Positions 25,389 through 32,725 of a stretch of DNA of 64,000 nucleotides are shown in pieces. The notes below the pieces were generated by a model, which was not told the DNA's origin, did no database searches, and saw nothing but the letters and a program-made list of their open reading frames with translations. Origin of the DNA: Nocardioides speluncae (lineage in GTDB: Bacteria > Actinomycetota > Actinomycetes > Propionibacteriales > Nocardioidaceae). Positions within the stretch are counted from its first letter, which is position 1, and each line of letters begins with the position of its first letter. Made by a program: the position numbers and the translations under genes. The stretch lies in assembly GCF_003121585.1 (NCBI RefSeq), contig NZ_QEOO01000018.1, positions 43,395 through 107,394 on the forward strand. The letters are read 5' to 3'.

Positions 25389-25615
25389 GCGAGCGCCGCC
25401 GCGTCTGGGCCGACTCCCCACCGTGCTCCTGCCGCTTCTGCCAGACCCTGACCACCGCGACCGGCATCGAGACGCGCGGCCACGGGCCCGACTCAGAGAC
25501 GTGCGCTCGCATGCTCCGGTACGTCGAGCAGGAGGAAGCAGGGCAGCGGGTCGCGCACCGTACAGCGGGTGCCACTGAGCAGGTCAGCCTCTTCGAGATC
25601 GGAGCGGCGTCGTGA
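25385..25615 (+). CDS. 76-residue early protein with QVSLF clamp-type tail
   Basis: CSCRFCQTL at the start suggests metal binding. The end, EQVSLFEIGAAS, repeats the last twelve positions of its upstream neighbour with few changes and matches the Q-x-S-L-F clamp-binding consensus. The shared tail may come from partial duplication. ATGA/GTGA overlaps. Confidence 0.6.
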   Translation: MSERRRVWADSPPCSCRFCQTLTTATGIETRGHGPDSETCARMLRYVEQEEAGQRVAHRTAGATEQVSLFEIGAAS

Positions 25616-25854
25616 TCTTCCGCGCCGTCTGGCCCATCACCAACCCCCACGCCGCGATCAGCACCCTGATGCGTGAAGCCGGCCAGGACCTCCCCGCCCT
25701 CAAAGCCCAAGCCCACGCCACCACCATCGGCCCCGGCCGCTACAGCATCGCCCACTCCGCCAACATCCCCGGCTCCGGCCGCATCACCGAGTGGTGCCTC
25801 CTCTACGAAGCCCCCGCACGACCCGCCCACACCGCGCACCGAGGAGCCGCATGA
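25612..25854 (+). CDS. 80-residue early protein
   Basis: GTG 25612. Alpha/beta (VIFRAVWPITNPHAAISTLM; SGRITEWCLLYEAPARPA). No family recognised. Confidence 0.5.
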   Translation: MIFRAVWPITNPHAAISTLMREAGQDLPALKAQAHATTIGPGRYSIAHSANIPGSGRITEWCLLYEAPARPAHTAHRGAA

Positions 25855-26081
25855 GTAGGACCACCAGGAAGACCAAGACACCAGCCGAGCGAGCCCAGGA
25901 GGCGCTCGAGGTCGTCCAGCGCCACGTCGACCGCCTCACTACCAAGGTCACGGCCCTCCGCGCCGAGCTCGAGACCACCGAGACCGAGTGGAACCAGGCC
26001 ATCGTGCGCCGCGACTACCTCGCCAAACACCCCGACCTCCCCAACAACACCAACCGCGCACCCAACCAGGAGAACCAGTGA
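25851..26081 (+). CDS. Small coiled-coil protein, 76 residues
   Basis: A basic start (MSRTTRKTKTPAERAQ) is followed by a heptad-like helix (ALEVVQRHVDRLTTKVTALR, AELETTETEWNQAIV). Probably a dimeric coiled-coil adaptor; unknown function. Confidence 0.55.
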   Translation: MSRTTRKTKTPAERAQEALEVVQRHVDRLTTKVTALRAELETTETEWNQAIVRRDYLAKHPDLPNNTNRAPNQENQ

Positions 26082-26584
26082 CCGACACCACCGCCAAGAT
26101 CCGCGCCAAAGGCCTCGAATCCACCGGCGTCACCGAAGAGATCGCCAACCAGATGTTCACCCAAGTCGGCCGCCACTTCATGGCAATCGTCGAGATGCGG
26201 GTCGAAGAGCCCCACGGCCCCAACGCCGAAGGCAAGCGCCGCGTCGACCTGATCCTCACCCAGGTCGAGCCATGCAACGACGACAACCTCGACAGCCACC
26301 TCCGCGAGCTCTGCCGCGGACTCCACTACAACCGCAAGCTCCACGACGCCGACCAGCAGCTCGAGATCGACACCCAAGACGACATCGAGCCCAAGGTCGC
26401 CGACGTCATCGCCGCCGGCAAAGCCCAGCACGCCGACCTCTTCGCCGTACCCGAGCCGCCCGCCGACGAAGACGAGCCGGACGAGCCCGACGACGAGGAG
26501 CCGGCCGACGAGCCCGACGAGGAGGGCGCGGTCTGGGTGGAACGGCCCGACGAGCCGGAGGAGGAAGACCCCGCGGCCGGCTAA
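26078..26584 (+). CDS. Early protein with long acidic C-terminal tail, 168 residues
   Basis: The folded part (residues 1-120: VTEEIANQMFTQVGRHFMAI, VDLILTQVEPCNDDNLDSHL) is followed by about 45 residues made mostly of Asp, Glu and Pro (ADEDEPDEPDDEEPADEPDE). Acidic tails of this type recruit partners in SSB-like proteins or mimic DNA, but I see no OB-fold signature. GTGA start; the gene chain breaks after it for 145 bases. Confidence 0.6.
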   Translation: MTDTTAKIRAKGLESTGVTEEIANQMFTQVGRHFMAIVEMRVEEPHGPNAEGKRRVDLILTQVEPCNDDNLDSHLRELCRGLHYNRKLHDADQQLEIDTQDDIEPKVADVIAAGKAQHADLFAVPEPPADEDEPDEPDDEEPADEPDEEGAVWVERPDEPEEEDPAAG

Positions 26585-26729
26585 ACCCCCAGACCCGTCC
26601 GGGGAGTCAACGGCGCAGCAGACACCGCCGAAGGACGCCCACGACCGCGCTCCCTGTTCCTCGCGGAGGCGTACCTGCTCCCCGGACGCACCCCCACCGA
26701 CAGCACTCGCAACGACGACGAGGACCAAC

Positions 26730-28352
26730 GTGACGGCAGACGACGGGCCACCACCAACCCCGCCCACACGGCACCTCCACCCAGTAGAGGACGAGCCGCC
26801 GTACGACCCTGAGTACGACCAGCCCACCGACCGCCGCACACCACCCCAAGACAACGCCGCCGAACAAGCCGTCCTCGGCGCCATGCTCATCGCCGCACAC
26901 ACCATCCCCGACGTCACCGCACTCATCACCGGCACCGACTACTACAGGCCCGCCCACGAAACCATCCACGACGCGATCGTCGCGCTCGCCCAAGCCGGAA
27001 AACCCGTCGACCCGGTCCTGGTCGCCGAGGAGCTGCAGCGCCGCGGCGAACTCCAACGCGTAGGCGGCGCACCCTACCTCCACACCCTCACCGCCAACGT
27101 CCCCACCGCAGCCAACGCCACCTACTACGCCGAGACCGTCCGCGACAAAGCCCGCCTCCGCGCCGTCATCGACGCCGGCAACCGCCTCGTCCAACACGGC
27201 TACAACGGCACCCCAGACACACTCGACACCACCCTCGGCGACGCCCTCCAAGCCGTCGAAGACGCCGCACTCCGCTACACCATCGGCAGCGGCCCCACCC
27301 ACTGGGCCGCACTCAACCTCGACGCCGTGCTCGCCGGCCAAGAGATCGACCCACCACCCGCGCTCCTCGCCCGCGACGACGGCCAGCTCCTCCTCTACGA
27401 AGGCGCCGTCCACTCACTGTCCGGCGAACCCGGATCCGGAAAAACCTGGGTCGCCCTCATCGCCTGCGCGCAGCAGCTGATCGAGGGCCAAACCGTCACC
27501 ATGGTCGACTTCGAAGACCGCGCCTCCCGCGTCGTAGGCCGCCTCATGGCCCTCGGCGTACACCCCGACACCATCCGCACCCACTTCCGCTACGTACGCC
27601 CCCACACCGCCCTCGACCACACCAGCAGACCCGACCTCGAGCACGCCGTCCACGGCGCCCGCCTCGTCATCCTCGACGGCGTCACCGAAGCGATGACCCT
27701 CCACGGCCTCGACCTCAACGGCAACGCAGACGTCGCCGCGTTCTACGCCCTCCTCCCCCGCTGGATCGCCGACCAGGGCCCCGCCGTCGTGATGATCGAC
27801 CACGTCGTCAAGGACGGCGAGAAGCAAGGCCGCTGGGCCCTCGGCGGACAGCACAAGCTCGCCGGTCTCGACGGCGTCGGCTACCTCGTCAAGGCCATCG
27901 AACCGTTCGGCCGCGGCAAGACCGGCCACGCCCGCATCACCGTGTCCAAGGACCGGCCCGGGTACGTCGAAGAGATCGCCCTCGGCCGCACCGTCGCCGA
28001 GCTCTGGCTCGACGCCACCGATATCAACTGCCTGCGCTACCAGCTCCGCGCACCCACCGAAGTCCCCACCGACCAGGCCGGAAACATGCGCCCAACCCAC
28101 CTGATGGAACGCGTCTCCCGCTACATCGAGATCACCCCCGGCCTCGGCAAGAACGAGCTCGTCGACGGCCGCATCTCCGGCACCGGCGCCTACCTGAAAC
28201 GGGCCATCGACCGCCTCGTCCAAGAGGGCTACATCGAGGTCGAAACCGGGCCCAACCGCAAGCAGATCCACCGCTCCGTCACGCCGTACCGAGAGGACGA
28301 AGACGCCATGCACGTCAACCCAGAATGGGCCCGACAGGAGCCCCTCTCATGA
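26730..28352 (+). CDS. Replicative helicase: DnaB N-domain fused to RecA-type (AAA_25/RepA-like) ATPase
   Basis: 540 residues from GTG 26730. A Pro-rich leader is followed by a DnaB-type N-terminal domain (NAAEQAVLGAMLIAAHTIPD, YYRPAHETIHDAIVAL). The ATPase has Walker A GEPGSGKT at residues 232-239, ending RLVILDGV as Walker B near residue 316, and an HxxK-type sensor (VVMIDHVVKDGE). The ATPase resembles AAA_25/RepA rather than the DnaB C-domain. The C-terminus is a winged HTH (TPGLGKNELVDGRISGTGAY, LKRAIDRLVQEGYIE). It is likely the phage origin helicase or initiator. Confidence 0.78.
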   Translation: MTADDGPPPTPPTRHLHPVEDEPPYDPEYDQPTDRRTPPQDNAAEQAVLGAMLIAAHTIPDVTALITGTDYYRPAHETIHDAIVALAQAGKPVDPVLVAEELQRRGELQRVGGAPYLHTLTANVPTAANATYYAETVRDKARLRAVIDAGNRLVQHGYNGTPDTLDTTLGDALQAVEDAALRYTIGSGPTHWAALNLDAVLAGQEIDPPPALLARDDGQLLLYEGAVHSLSGEPGSGKTWVALIACAQQLIEGQTVTMVDFEDRASRVVGRLMALGVHPDTIRTHFRYVRPHTALDHTSRPDLEHAVHGARLVILDGVTEAMTLHGLDLNGNADVAAFYALLPRWIADQGPAVVMIDHVVKDGEKQGRWALGGQHKLAGLDGVGYLVKAIEPFGRGKTGHARITVSKDRPGYVEEIALGRTVAELWLDATDINCLRYQLRAPTEVPTDQAGNMRPTHLMERVSRYIEITPGLGKNELVDGRISGTGAYLKRAIDRLVQEGYIEVETGPNRKQIHRSVTPYREDEDAMHVNPEWARQEPLS

Positions 28353-28615
28353 CTCCGCCAAGTGAGGTCGGCGGTGAGGTCGGCGGTGAGGTCGGCGGCC
28401 GGATCACTCCGGTCCGTCAAGCAGGTGGGGTCACGGGGTCACTCTCCTACGGAGTGACCCCACTTGCTCGACCGGTGATGACAGACCCCACCACCGAGGT
28501 CACCGGTGGGGTCGGTACCCCAATCTGCGGGCACCCCAACGGCCCCTGGACCTGCGTCATCCAAGGCCCCCACCAAACCGGCCACCACTACTACCAAAAG
28601 AGGGCCGCAGCATGA
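28349..28615 (+). CDS. 88-residue protein spanning the candidate origin repeats
   Basis: ATG 28349 in an ATGA overlap. The N-terminal half is low-complexity and encoded by repeats (EVGGEVGGEVGG). The C-terminal CGHPNGPWTCVIQGPHQTGH resembles a small Cys/His zinc motif. The gene runs in frame to the next start, so it is probably translated, but part of its sequence may be shaped by the DNA repeats beneath it. Confidence 0.5.
   Translation: MTPPSEVGGEVGGEVGGRITPVRQAGGVTGSLSYGVTPLARPVMTDPTTEVTGGVGTPICGHPNGPWTCVIQGPHQTGHHYYQKRAAA
28364..28530. repeat. Iteron-like GGTC repeats and 10-bp perfect hairpin: candidate phage origin
   Basis: Three tandem 12-bp units GAGGTCGGCGGY occupy 28364-28399. Several GGGGTCAC/GGGGTCGG boxes and inverted GTGACCCC/GACCCCAC boxes follow up to about 28520. 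GGGGTCACTC (28435-28444) pairs perfectly with GAGTGACCCC (28452-28461) across a 7-base loop. An alternative 15-bp stem (28420-28434 with 28454-28468, one G-T wobble) competes with it. Location directly after the helicase gene is what one expects of a phage ori; function is inferred. Confidence 0.5.
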
Positions 28616-29292
28616 CCACCAGCTGCACCAACCAAGCCCACGCACCAGCACCACCCGGCCACGGACCATGCCCCACCTGCGACCGACCACGCTGCAACGG
28701 CTCCACCACCCCAACCAGCCGTTGTCGCAAGCAGCCCATCAAGGGGGCGACGGTGTGCCGAACGCATGGAGGGAGCGCCGGCCAGGTCAAGGCCGCGGCC
28801 GAGCGTCGGCAGGACCAGGCCCGCGCCGCGGCCGCGGTGGTGACGTTCGGGCTGCCGCGGGAGGTTGACCCGCACGGCGCGCTGCTGGAGGAGCTGCACC
28901 GCACCGCCGGGGCTGTCGCCTGGTTGGAGTACGTCGTACGAGATCTCGAGCAGGGCGAGGTGGTGTGGGGTGTGACGGAGAAGGTGCGGAAGGGCTCGGG
29001 TGAGCACCCGGGGACGGACACGACGAAGGCGGCGCGGCCGAACGTGTGGGTGCAGCTTTACCAGCAGGAGCGTAAGCACCTGGTCGAGGTGGCGAAGGCG
29101 TGCGTGTCGGCGGGGATTGAGGAGCGGCGGGTGCGGTTGGCGGAGTCGCAGGGTGTGATGTTGGCGGCGGTGGTGCGGGGTGTGTTGGACCGGCTTGATC
29201 TGGATGACCGGCAGCGGGGTTTGGTGTCGGAGGTGGTGCCTGCGGTGTTCCGGGCGCATGCGATTGAAGCTGGTGCTGGGGGTGCGGCGTGA
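28612..29292 (+). CDS. HGG zinc-motif protein, possible small terminase subunit
   Basis: 226 residues. The N-terminus has CPTCDRPRC and the motif SRCRKQPIKGATVCRTHGGS, a Cys4-His type zinc site seen in many actinobacterial phage proteins of terminase-small-subunit type. The rest is helical with EELHRTAGAVAWLEYVVRDL and YQQERKHLVEVAKACVSAGI, which resembles P27-like/terS oligomerisation domains. It lies upstream of the large terminase but separated by about 4 kb, so the assignment is tentative. Confidence 0.5.
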   Translation: MTTSCTNQAHAPAPPGHGPCPTCDRPRCNGSTTPTSRCRKQPIKGATVCRTHGGSAGQVKAAAERRQDQARAAAAVVTFGLPREVDPHGALLEELHRTAGAVAWLEYVVRDLEQGEVVWGVTEKVRKGSGEHPGTDTTKAARPNVWVQLYQQERKHLVEVAKACVSAGIEERRVRLAESQGVMLAAVVRGVLDRLDLDDRQRGLVSEVVPAVFRAHAIEAGAGGAA

Positions 29293-29576
29293 AGGCGCGG
29301 ACGTGGCCTGAGGGCTGCTACCCGACCGCCGAGCAGTGGCTCGACTGGCTGCTGGCCAACGACCGCGGCGACCAGCTGCTGATCGCGGTGCGGGTGCTCG
29401 ACGTGCTCGACATCGCGCTGCAATGCGTGGCCTGCGACCACGCCGGCCACCTGGAGTCCGCAGCTCGTGAGCGGTGGCTGACGCGGATCGAGCGTGAGCG
29501 TCAGGCGGGGCTCCGGTACGTCGCGGCGGCTGCGGACCGGGTACGGCGCGAGATCGGCCTGGAGCGTGCGTCGTGA
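29289..29576 (+). CDS. 95-residue protein, unknown
   Basis: GTG in GTGA. Contains WPEGCYPTAEQWLDWLLAND, then IALQCVACDHAGHLESAARE, where C-x2-C...H could bind zinc. Helical, Arg-rich C-terminus. Precedes the SLOG-like gene with a four-base overlap. Confidence 0.6.
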   Translation: MKARTWPEGCYPTAEQWLDWLLANDRGDQLLIAVRVLDVLDIALQCVACDHAGHLESAARERWLTRIERERQAGLRYVAAAADRVRREIGLERAS

Positions 29577-30004
29577 GGCTGCTGATCACTGGGTCCCGCG
29601 AGTGGACCGACGAGGAGAAGCTCCGCGAGGAGCTTCAGGCGGCCTGGGTCGAGCTCGCGTGGCCTCTCCCCGTCAGCCCCTTCATCCCGGGCGACGTCAC
29701 CCTCGTGCACGGCGACTGCCGCGAAGGTGCCGACCGGCTGGCCGACGAGACGTGGGCCCACAACGTCGGCCCAGACAGCATCGAGCGCCACCCTGCCGAC
29801 TGGAAGCGCCACGACGAAGGCTGCCCTCCGTCGCACGACGGCGCGCGGATCTGCAAGCGAGCCGGGTTCCGCCGCAACGCCGAGATGGTCGCGCTCGGCG
29901 CCGACCTCTGCCTCGCGTTCATCCGCGACGGCTCCCGCGGCGCCACCCACTGCGCCGTCCTCGCTGAAAAGGCGGGCATCCCCACGAGGAGGTACCTGGC
30001 GTGA
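29573..30004 (+). CDS. DUF2493/YspA-like SLOG-superfamily protein (intact copy)
   Basis: 143 residues from GTG 29573. MRLLITGSREWTD is the Rossmann-like first strand and G-S-R loop of the SLOG/YspA family. VTLVHGDCREGADRLADETW is the second nucleotide-site block, followed by GFRRNAEMVALGADLCLAFI and a final strand. SLOG domains bind nucleotides or nucleotide-derived ligands, and the group is frequent in phage and defence islands; the substrate here is unknown. Codons from the tenth onward are duplicated downstream. Confidence 0.8.
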   Translation: MRLLITGSREWTDEEKLREELQAAWVELAWPLPVSPFIPGDVTLVHGDCREGADRLADETWAHNVGPDSIERHPADWKRHDEGCPPSHDGARICKRAGFRRNAEMVALGADLCLAFIRDGSRGATHCAVLAEKAGIPTRRYLA

Positions 30005-30026
30005 TGTGCCGCCAACGGGCCGACCG

Positions 30027-30263
30027 TCAGCTCTCGCTGTCCCTAGCTGCCGCCGCCTCGAGCTCGGACATCGGGATGAACCGGCCCTCAGACTCGATCC
30101 ACGCGCACCAAACGCTGCCGTCGATGTTGATCGTCCGGTCCTGCCCGCCGAGCTCCTCCTCGGTCCCATCGGCGCCGAGGATCGTCTCGGTGTTCACGAT
30201 CGTGCCGGGCGACAGCACGAATCGTCCGAGGTCGGCCCACTTGCTGCGTGGGTACTCGAGCAT
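30027..30263 (-). pseudogene. 5'-truncated duplicate of the 30695-31153 gene
   Basis: Encodes the last 78 residues (from MLEYPRSKWADLG) of the 152-residue minus-strand protein; the N-terminal bactofilin-like repeats are missing because the duplication boundary cuts there. The apparent start ATG at 30263 is an internal Met of the full gene. It probably lacks the original ribosome site. Confidence 0.75.
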
Positions 30264-30672
30264 GCCGGAGTGGACCGACGAGGAGAAGCTCCGCGAGGAG
30301 CTTCAGGCGGCCTGGGTCGAGCTCGCGTGGCCTCTCCCCGTCAGCCCCTTCATCCCGGGCGACGTCACCCTCGTGCACGGCGACTGCCGCGAAGGTGCCG
30401 ACCGGCTGGCCGACGAGACGTGGGCCCACAACGTCGGCCCAGACAGCATCGAGCGCCACCCTGCCGACTGGAAGCGCCACGACGAAGGCTGCCCTCCGTC
30501 GCACGACGGCGCGCGGATCTGCAAGCGAGCCGGGTTCCGCCGCAACGCCGAGATGGTCGCGCTCGGCGCCGACCTCTGCCTCGCGTTCATCCGCGACGGC
30601 TCCCGCGGCGCCACCCACTGCGCCGTCCTCGCTGAAAAGGCGGGCATCCCCACGAGGAGGTACCTGGCGTGA
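30262..30672 (+). pseudogene. N-terminally truncated duplicate of the SLOG/DUF2493 gene
   Basis: Identical to residues 10-143 of the intact copy but lacking MRLLITGSR, the strand and loop that form the nucleotide site. An in-frame ATG created at the junction (ATGCCGGAG, 30262) could still start a 136-residue product (MPEWTDEEK...). Most likely non-functional. Confidence 0.75.
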
Positions 30673-30694
30673 TGTGCCGCCAACGGGCCGACCG

Positions 30695-31153
30695 TCAGCT
30701 CTCGCTGTCCCTAGCTGCCGCCGCCTCGAGCTCGGACATCGGGATGAACCGGCCCTCAGACTCGATCCACGCGCACCAAACGCTGCCGTCGATGTTGATC
30801 GTCCGGTCCTGCCCGCCGAGCTCCTCCTCGGTCCCATCGGCGCCGAGGATCGTCTCGGTGTTCACGATCGTGCCGGGCGACAGCACGAATCGTCCGAGGT
30901 CGGCCCACTTGCTGCGTGGGTACTCGAGCATGCCGCCCACCAGCACGATGCCGAGGTTCTGCACAGCCGCCGGCACGAAGGTGCCGTACACAGTCAGCGC
31001 CGCGCCGTCACCAAGTTCGATGACGCCGTCGACATGCCCGTTCACGGCGAGGCTCGCGCCGGCTTGCACCGTGGCGCCCTTCACCTGGCCGTTGACTGTG
31101 GTGTTTCCCGCGATCACGAGATCGGTGAACTCGCCCGTACGCACGTCCTTCAT
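30695..31153 (-). CDS. Bactofilin-like beta-repeat protein, minus-strand accessory gene
   Basis: 152 residues from ATG 31153 with a GGGAGG ribosome site a few bases upstream. Residues about 8-75 are short beta repeats (FTDLVIAGNTTVNGQVKGAT, VQAGASLAVNGHVDGVIELG, DGAALTVYGTF), as in bactofilins and other polymer-forming beta-solenoids. The C-terminal part (INIDGSVWCAWIESEGRFIP) is unrelated. Being antisense to the early operon suggests separate, possibly lysogenic, expression. The family call is by repeat pattern only. Confidence 0.55.
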   Translation of the reverse strand: MKDVRTGEFTDLVIAGNTTVNGQVKGATVQAGASLAVNGHVDGVIELGDGAALTVYGTFVPAAVQNLGIVLVGGMLEYPRSKWADLGRFVLSPGTIVNTETILGADGTEEELGGQDRTINIDGSVWCAWIESEGRFIPMSELEAAAARDSES

Positions 31154-31225
31154 TGGTTCCTCCCAGTTGCTTACTGCTGTCGATCAGACGCTACGCCGCC
31201 CCACGGACATTCTTGGAGGAGCCGA

Positions 31226-32053
31226 GTGACCAAGCCGCTGAGGATGGAGCTCGCCGACTACATCCGCGAACTCACCGCCCCGCACCAGCACGCCGAGCAC
31301 TACACCATCCGCGACAGCACCGGCTGGGCTGGCCGGGACCATCGCATAAAGGCGCCCGCCCTGGTCACCCAGCTCTGGTACGGCGACCTGCCGTCCGCCG
31401 CAGTCGAGGACGGGCTACGACCGGGCTACCAGTCGAAGCCGGCCGCCAGGCTCGAAGCGTACGACGCTGCTGTCCGGATCGACCTTGAGGCGGCACGGTG
31501 GGTGCGGGACCTCGGCGAGGACGATCCGGGCGACCGGCTGGAGAAGAAGGCGGGCGGCCGCAAGGAGGTCGTGCGTGGGTCCGGGACGATCGCGTGCATC
31601 CGGCTGCTCGGCGCGCTGGCGGCCTCCGCCGACGAAGTCACCCGCCGCGCGGTCGAGCGCGACGTACGCCGCTGGTGGACCCAGGCCCGCGTCGTCACCG
31701 GTTGGGACTCGCCGGCCTGGACCCCGGATAACACCTGCCCGCAGTGCGGGGTCCGCGGCACCCTGAAGGTCAAGCTGGGCGACGCGGTCGCGATGTGCAC
31801 CAACGATCCGTGTCGGGTGACGTGGGATCAGGACAACATCGGGCTGCTGGCGGACCACATCCGCGCGGAATCGGAGGCGGAGAAGGTGCCGCGGGTGGGG
31901 CCGGGGCCGTGCTACTGCCCGTTGCCGAAGCCGATCGTGCCGGACCTGTCGCGGACGTGCGGGCGGTGCGGGTCGGCGCGGTGTACGCACGCGTTGCAGT
32001 CGAGGTTGTTGGACACGATCCGGGCTGGCCGGGATGGGAGACTGGGTGCATGA
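31226..32053 (+). CDS. Zinc-ribbon phage protein, 275 residues
   Basis: GTG 31226 with GGAGGAG at 31215-31221. The N-terminus is helical (MELADYIRELTAPHQHAEHY); the C-terminal part has a zinc ribbon (NTCPQCGVRGTLKVK... MCTNDPC) and a second cysteine group (CYCPLP; TCGRCGSARCTH). Proteins with this layout are common between replication and packaging genes of actinophages; the role is unknown. Confidence 0.7.
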   Translation: MTKPLRMELADYIRELTAPHQHAEHYTIRDSTGWAGRDHRIKAPALVTQLWYGDLPSAAVEDGLRPGYQSKPAARLEAYDAAVRIDLEAARWVRDLGEDDPGDRLEKKAGGRKEVVRGSGTIACIRLLGALAASADEVTRRAVERDVRRWWTQARVVTGWDSPAWTPDNTCPQCGVRGTLKVKLGDAVAMCTNDPCRVTWDQDNIGLLADHIRAESEAEKVPRVGPGPCYCPLPKPIVPDLSRTCGRCGSARCTHALQSRLLDTIRAGRDGRLGA

Positions 32054-32295
32054 TCCATGTGACGGTCCGCGACGGACGCATCGGTAGAGATCCTGCCCGG
32101 GTGACGGACGAAGGTGGCGAGATCCTCATGGAGTTCGAAACAAGCGAACCGCTCGATGTCGGTCACCGGCTGAATCTGCCTGACGACACCGAGGTCGTGG
32201 TCATCGGCCTCACCGAGCGACTCGGCGCTGGCTGGAGCCAGGTAGTGACCGTGGGCAACTCGTTCGATCCGCCGCAAGACACGCCGGGTGTTTGA
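32050..32295 (+). CDS. 81-residue beta-rich protein
   Basis: ATGA overlap with the gene before. MIHVTVRDGRIGRDPARVTD then VVVIGLTERLGAGWSQVVTV; likely a small beta barrel. Last rightward gene before a terminator-like hairpin. Confidence 0.55.
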   Translation: MIHVTVRDGRIGRDPARVTDEGGEILMEFETSEPLDVGHRLNLPDDTEVVVIGLTERLGAGWSQVVTVGNSFDPPQDTPGV

Positions 32296-32372
32296 CTTCC
32301 CGCCCGTCTCAGGCGCACCATGTGCCTCGGCAGGTGAAGTGTCTCTACACCTAGCCAATGATGTGACTAGCT

Positions 32373-32399
32373 CCCCACCGTCCCCCGGGACTGGTGGGG
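32373..32399. terminator. Hairpin between convergent genes (early operon end)
   Basis: CCCCACC-GTCCC (32373-32384) pairs with GGGAC-T-GGTGGGG (32387-32399), a 12-bp stem with one bulged T and a 2-base loop. It separates the rightward gene ending at 32295 from the leftward gene ending at 32404 and can serve both. Confidence 0.6.
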
Positions 32400-32403
32400 T
32401 TCG

Positions 32404-32676
32404 TCATCTCACCCGCACCGGCCCGAGCCGCGGCTTGTCCAGGACGTTCGGGTCCACCTCGATTGGCAGCAACGTGTCTGCTGGCAGCCACCGCATCACC
32501 ATCGCCCCGTCGTCGTCCACGAACGCGACCAGGGCGAACCACCTGTAGGAATGGCGCCGCCACTCGACCAGCAGCCCCTGGTAGGGCCGCTCCCAGCGCA
32601 TGCGGCGTCGGATCAGCACGAACCTGACTGGCTTGTAGTCGGGCCAGCGGTCGCGTTTCGACGGGTTGGCAGCCAC
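32404..32676 (-). CDS. 90-residue basic protein, minus-strand accessory gene
   Basis: From GTG 32676 (MAANPSKRDRWPDYKPVRFV). Rich in Arg, Trp and Tyr (IRRRMRWERPYQGLLVEWRR, RWFALVAFVDDDGAMVMRWL), probably a small SH3-like beta barrel. No family recognised. Transcribed with the gene at 32726-33169. Confidence 0.55.
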   Translation of the reverse strand: MAANPSKRDRWPDYKPVRFVLIRRRMRWERPYQGLLVEWRRHSYRWFALVAFVDDDGAMVMRWLPADTLLPIEVDPNVLDKPRLGPVRVR

Positions 32677-32725
32677 ACCCCAGACTAGAACACCCGTTCG
32701 ATCGTCGGAGCGGGTCGCCGGCCTA

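Larger units (their letters stand above)
29600..30935. repeat. Perfect 668-bp tandem duplication (29600-30267 and 30268-30935)
   Basis: The two copies look identical base for base and abut directly. Each contains the SLOG/DUF2493 gene lacking its first nine codons and the 3' part of a convergent minus-strand gene. The duplication leaves one intact SLOG gene (copy 1) and one intact minus-strand gene (across copy 2), plus a truncated version of each. Identity implies a very recent event, or an assembly or resolution artefact. Confidence 0.92.

Noticed and set aside
26585..26729. Small gene between the acidic-tail protein and the helicase
   Set aside because: One frame is open across the gap but has no ATG/GTG start or ribosome site.
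28364..28399. Tandem repeats as a CRISPR array
   Set aside because: Only three contiguous 12-bp units without spacers and no cas genes nearby; the Cas4-like gene at 14768 is a phage RecB-type nuclease.
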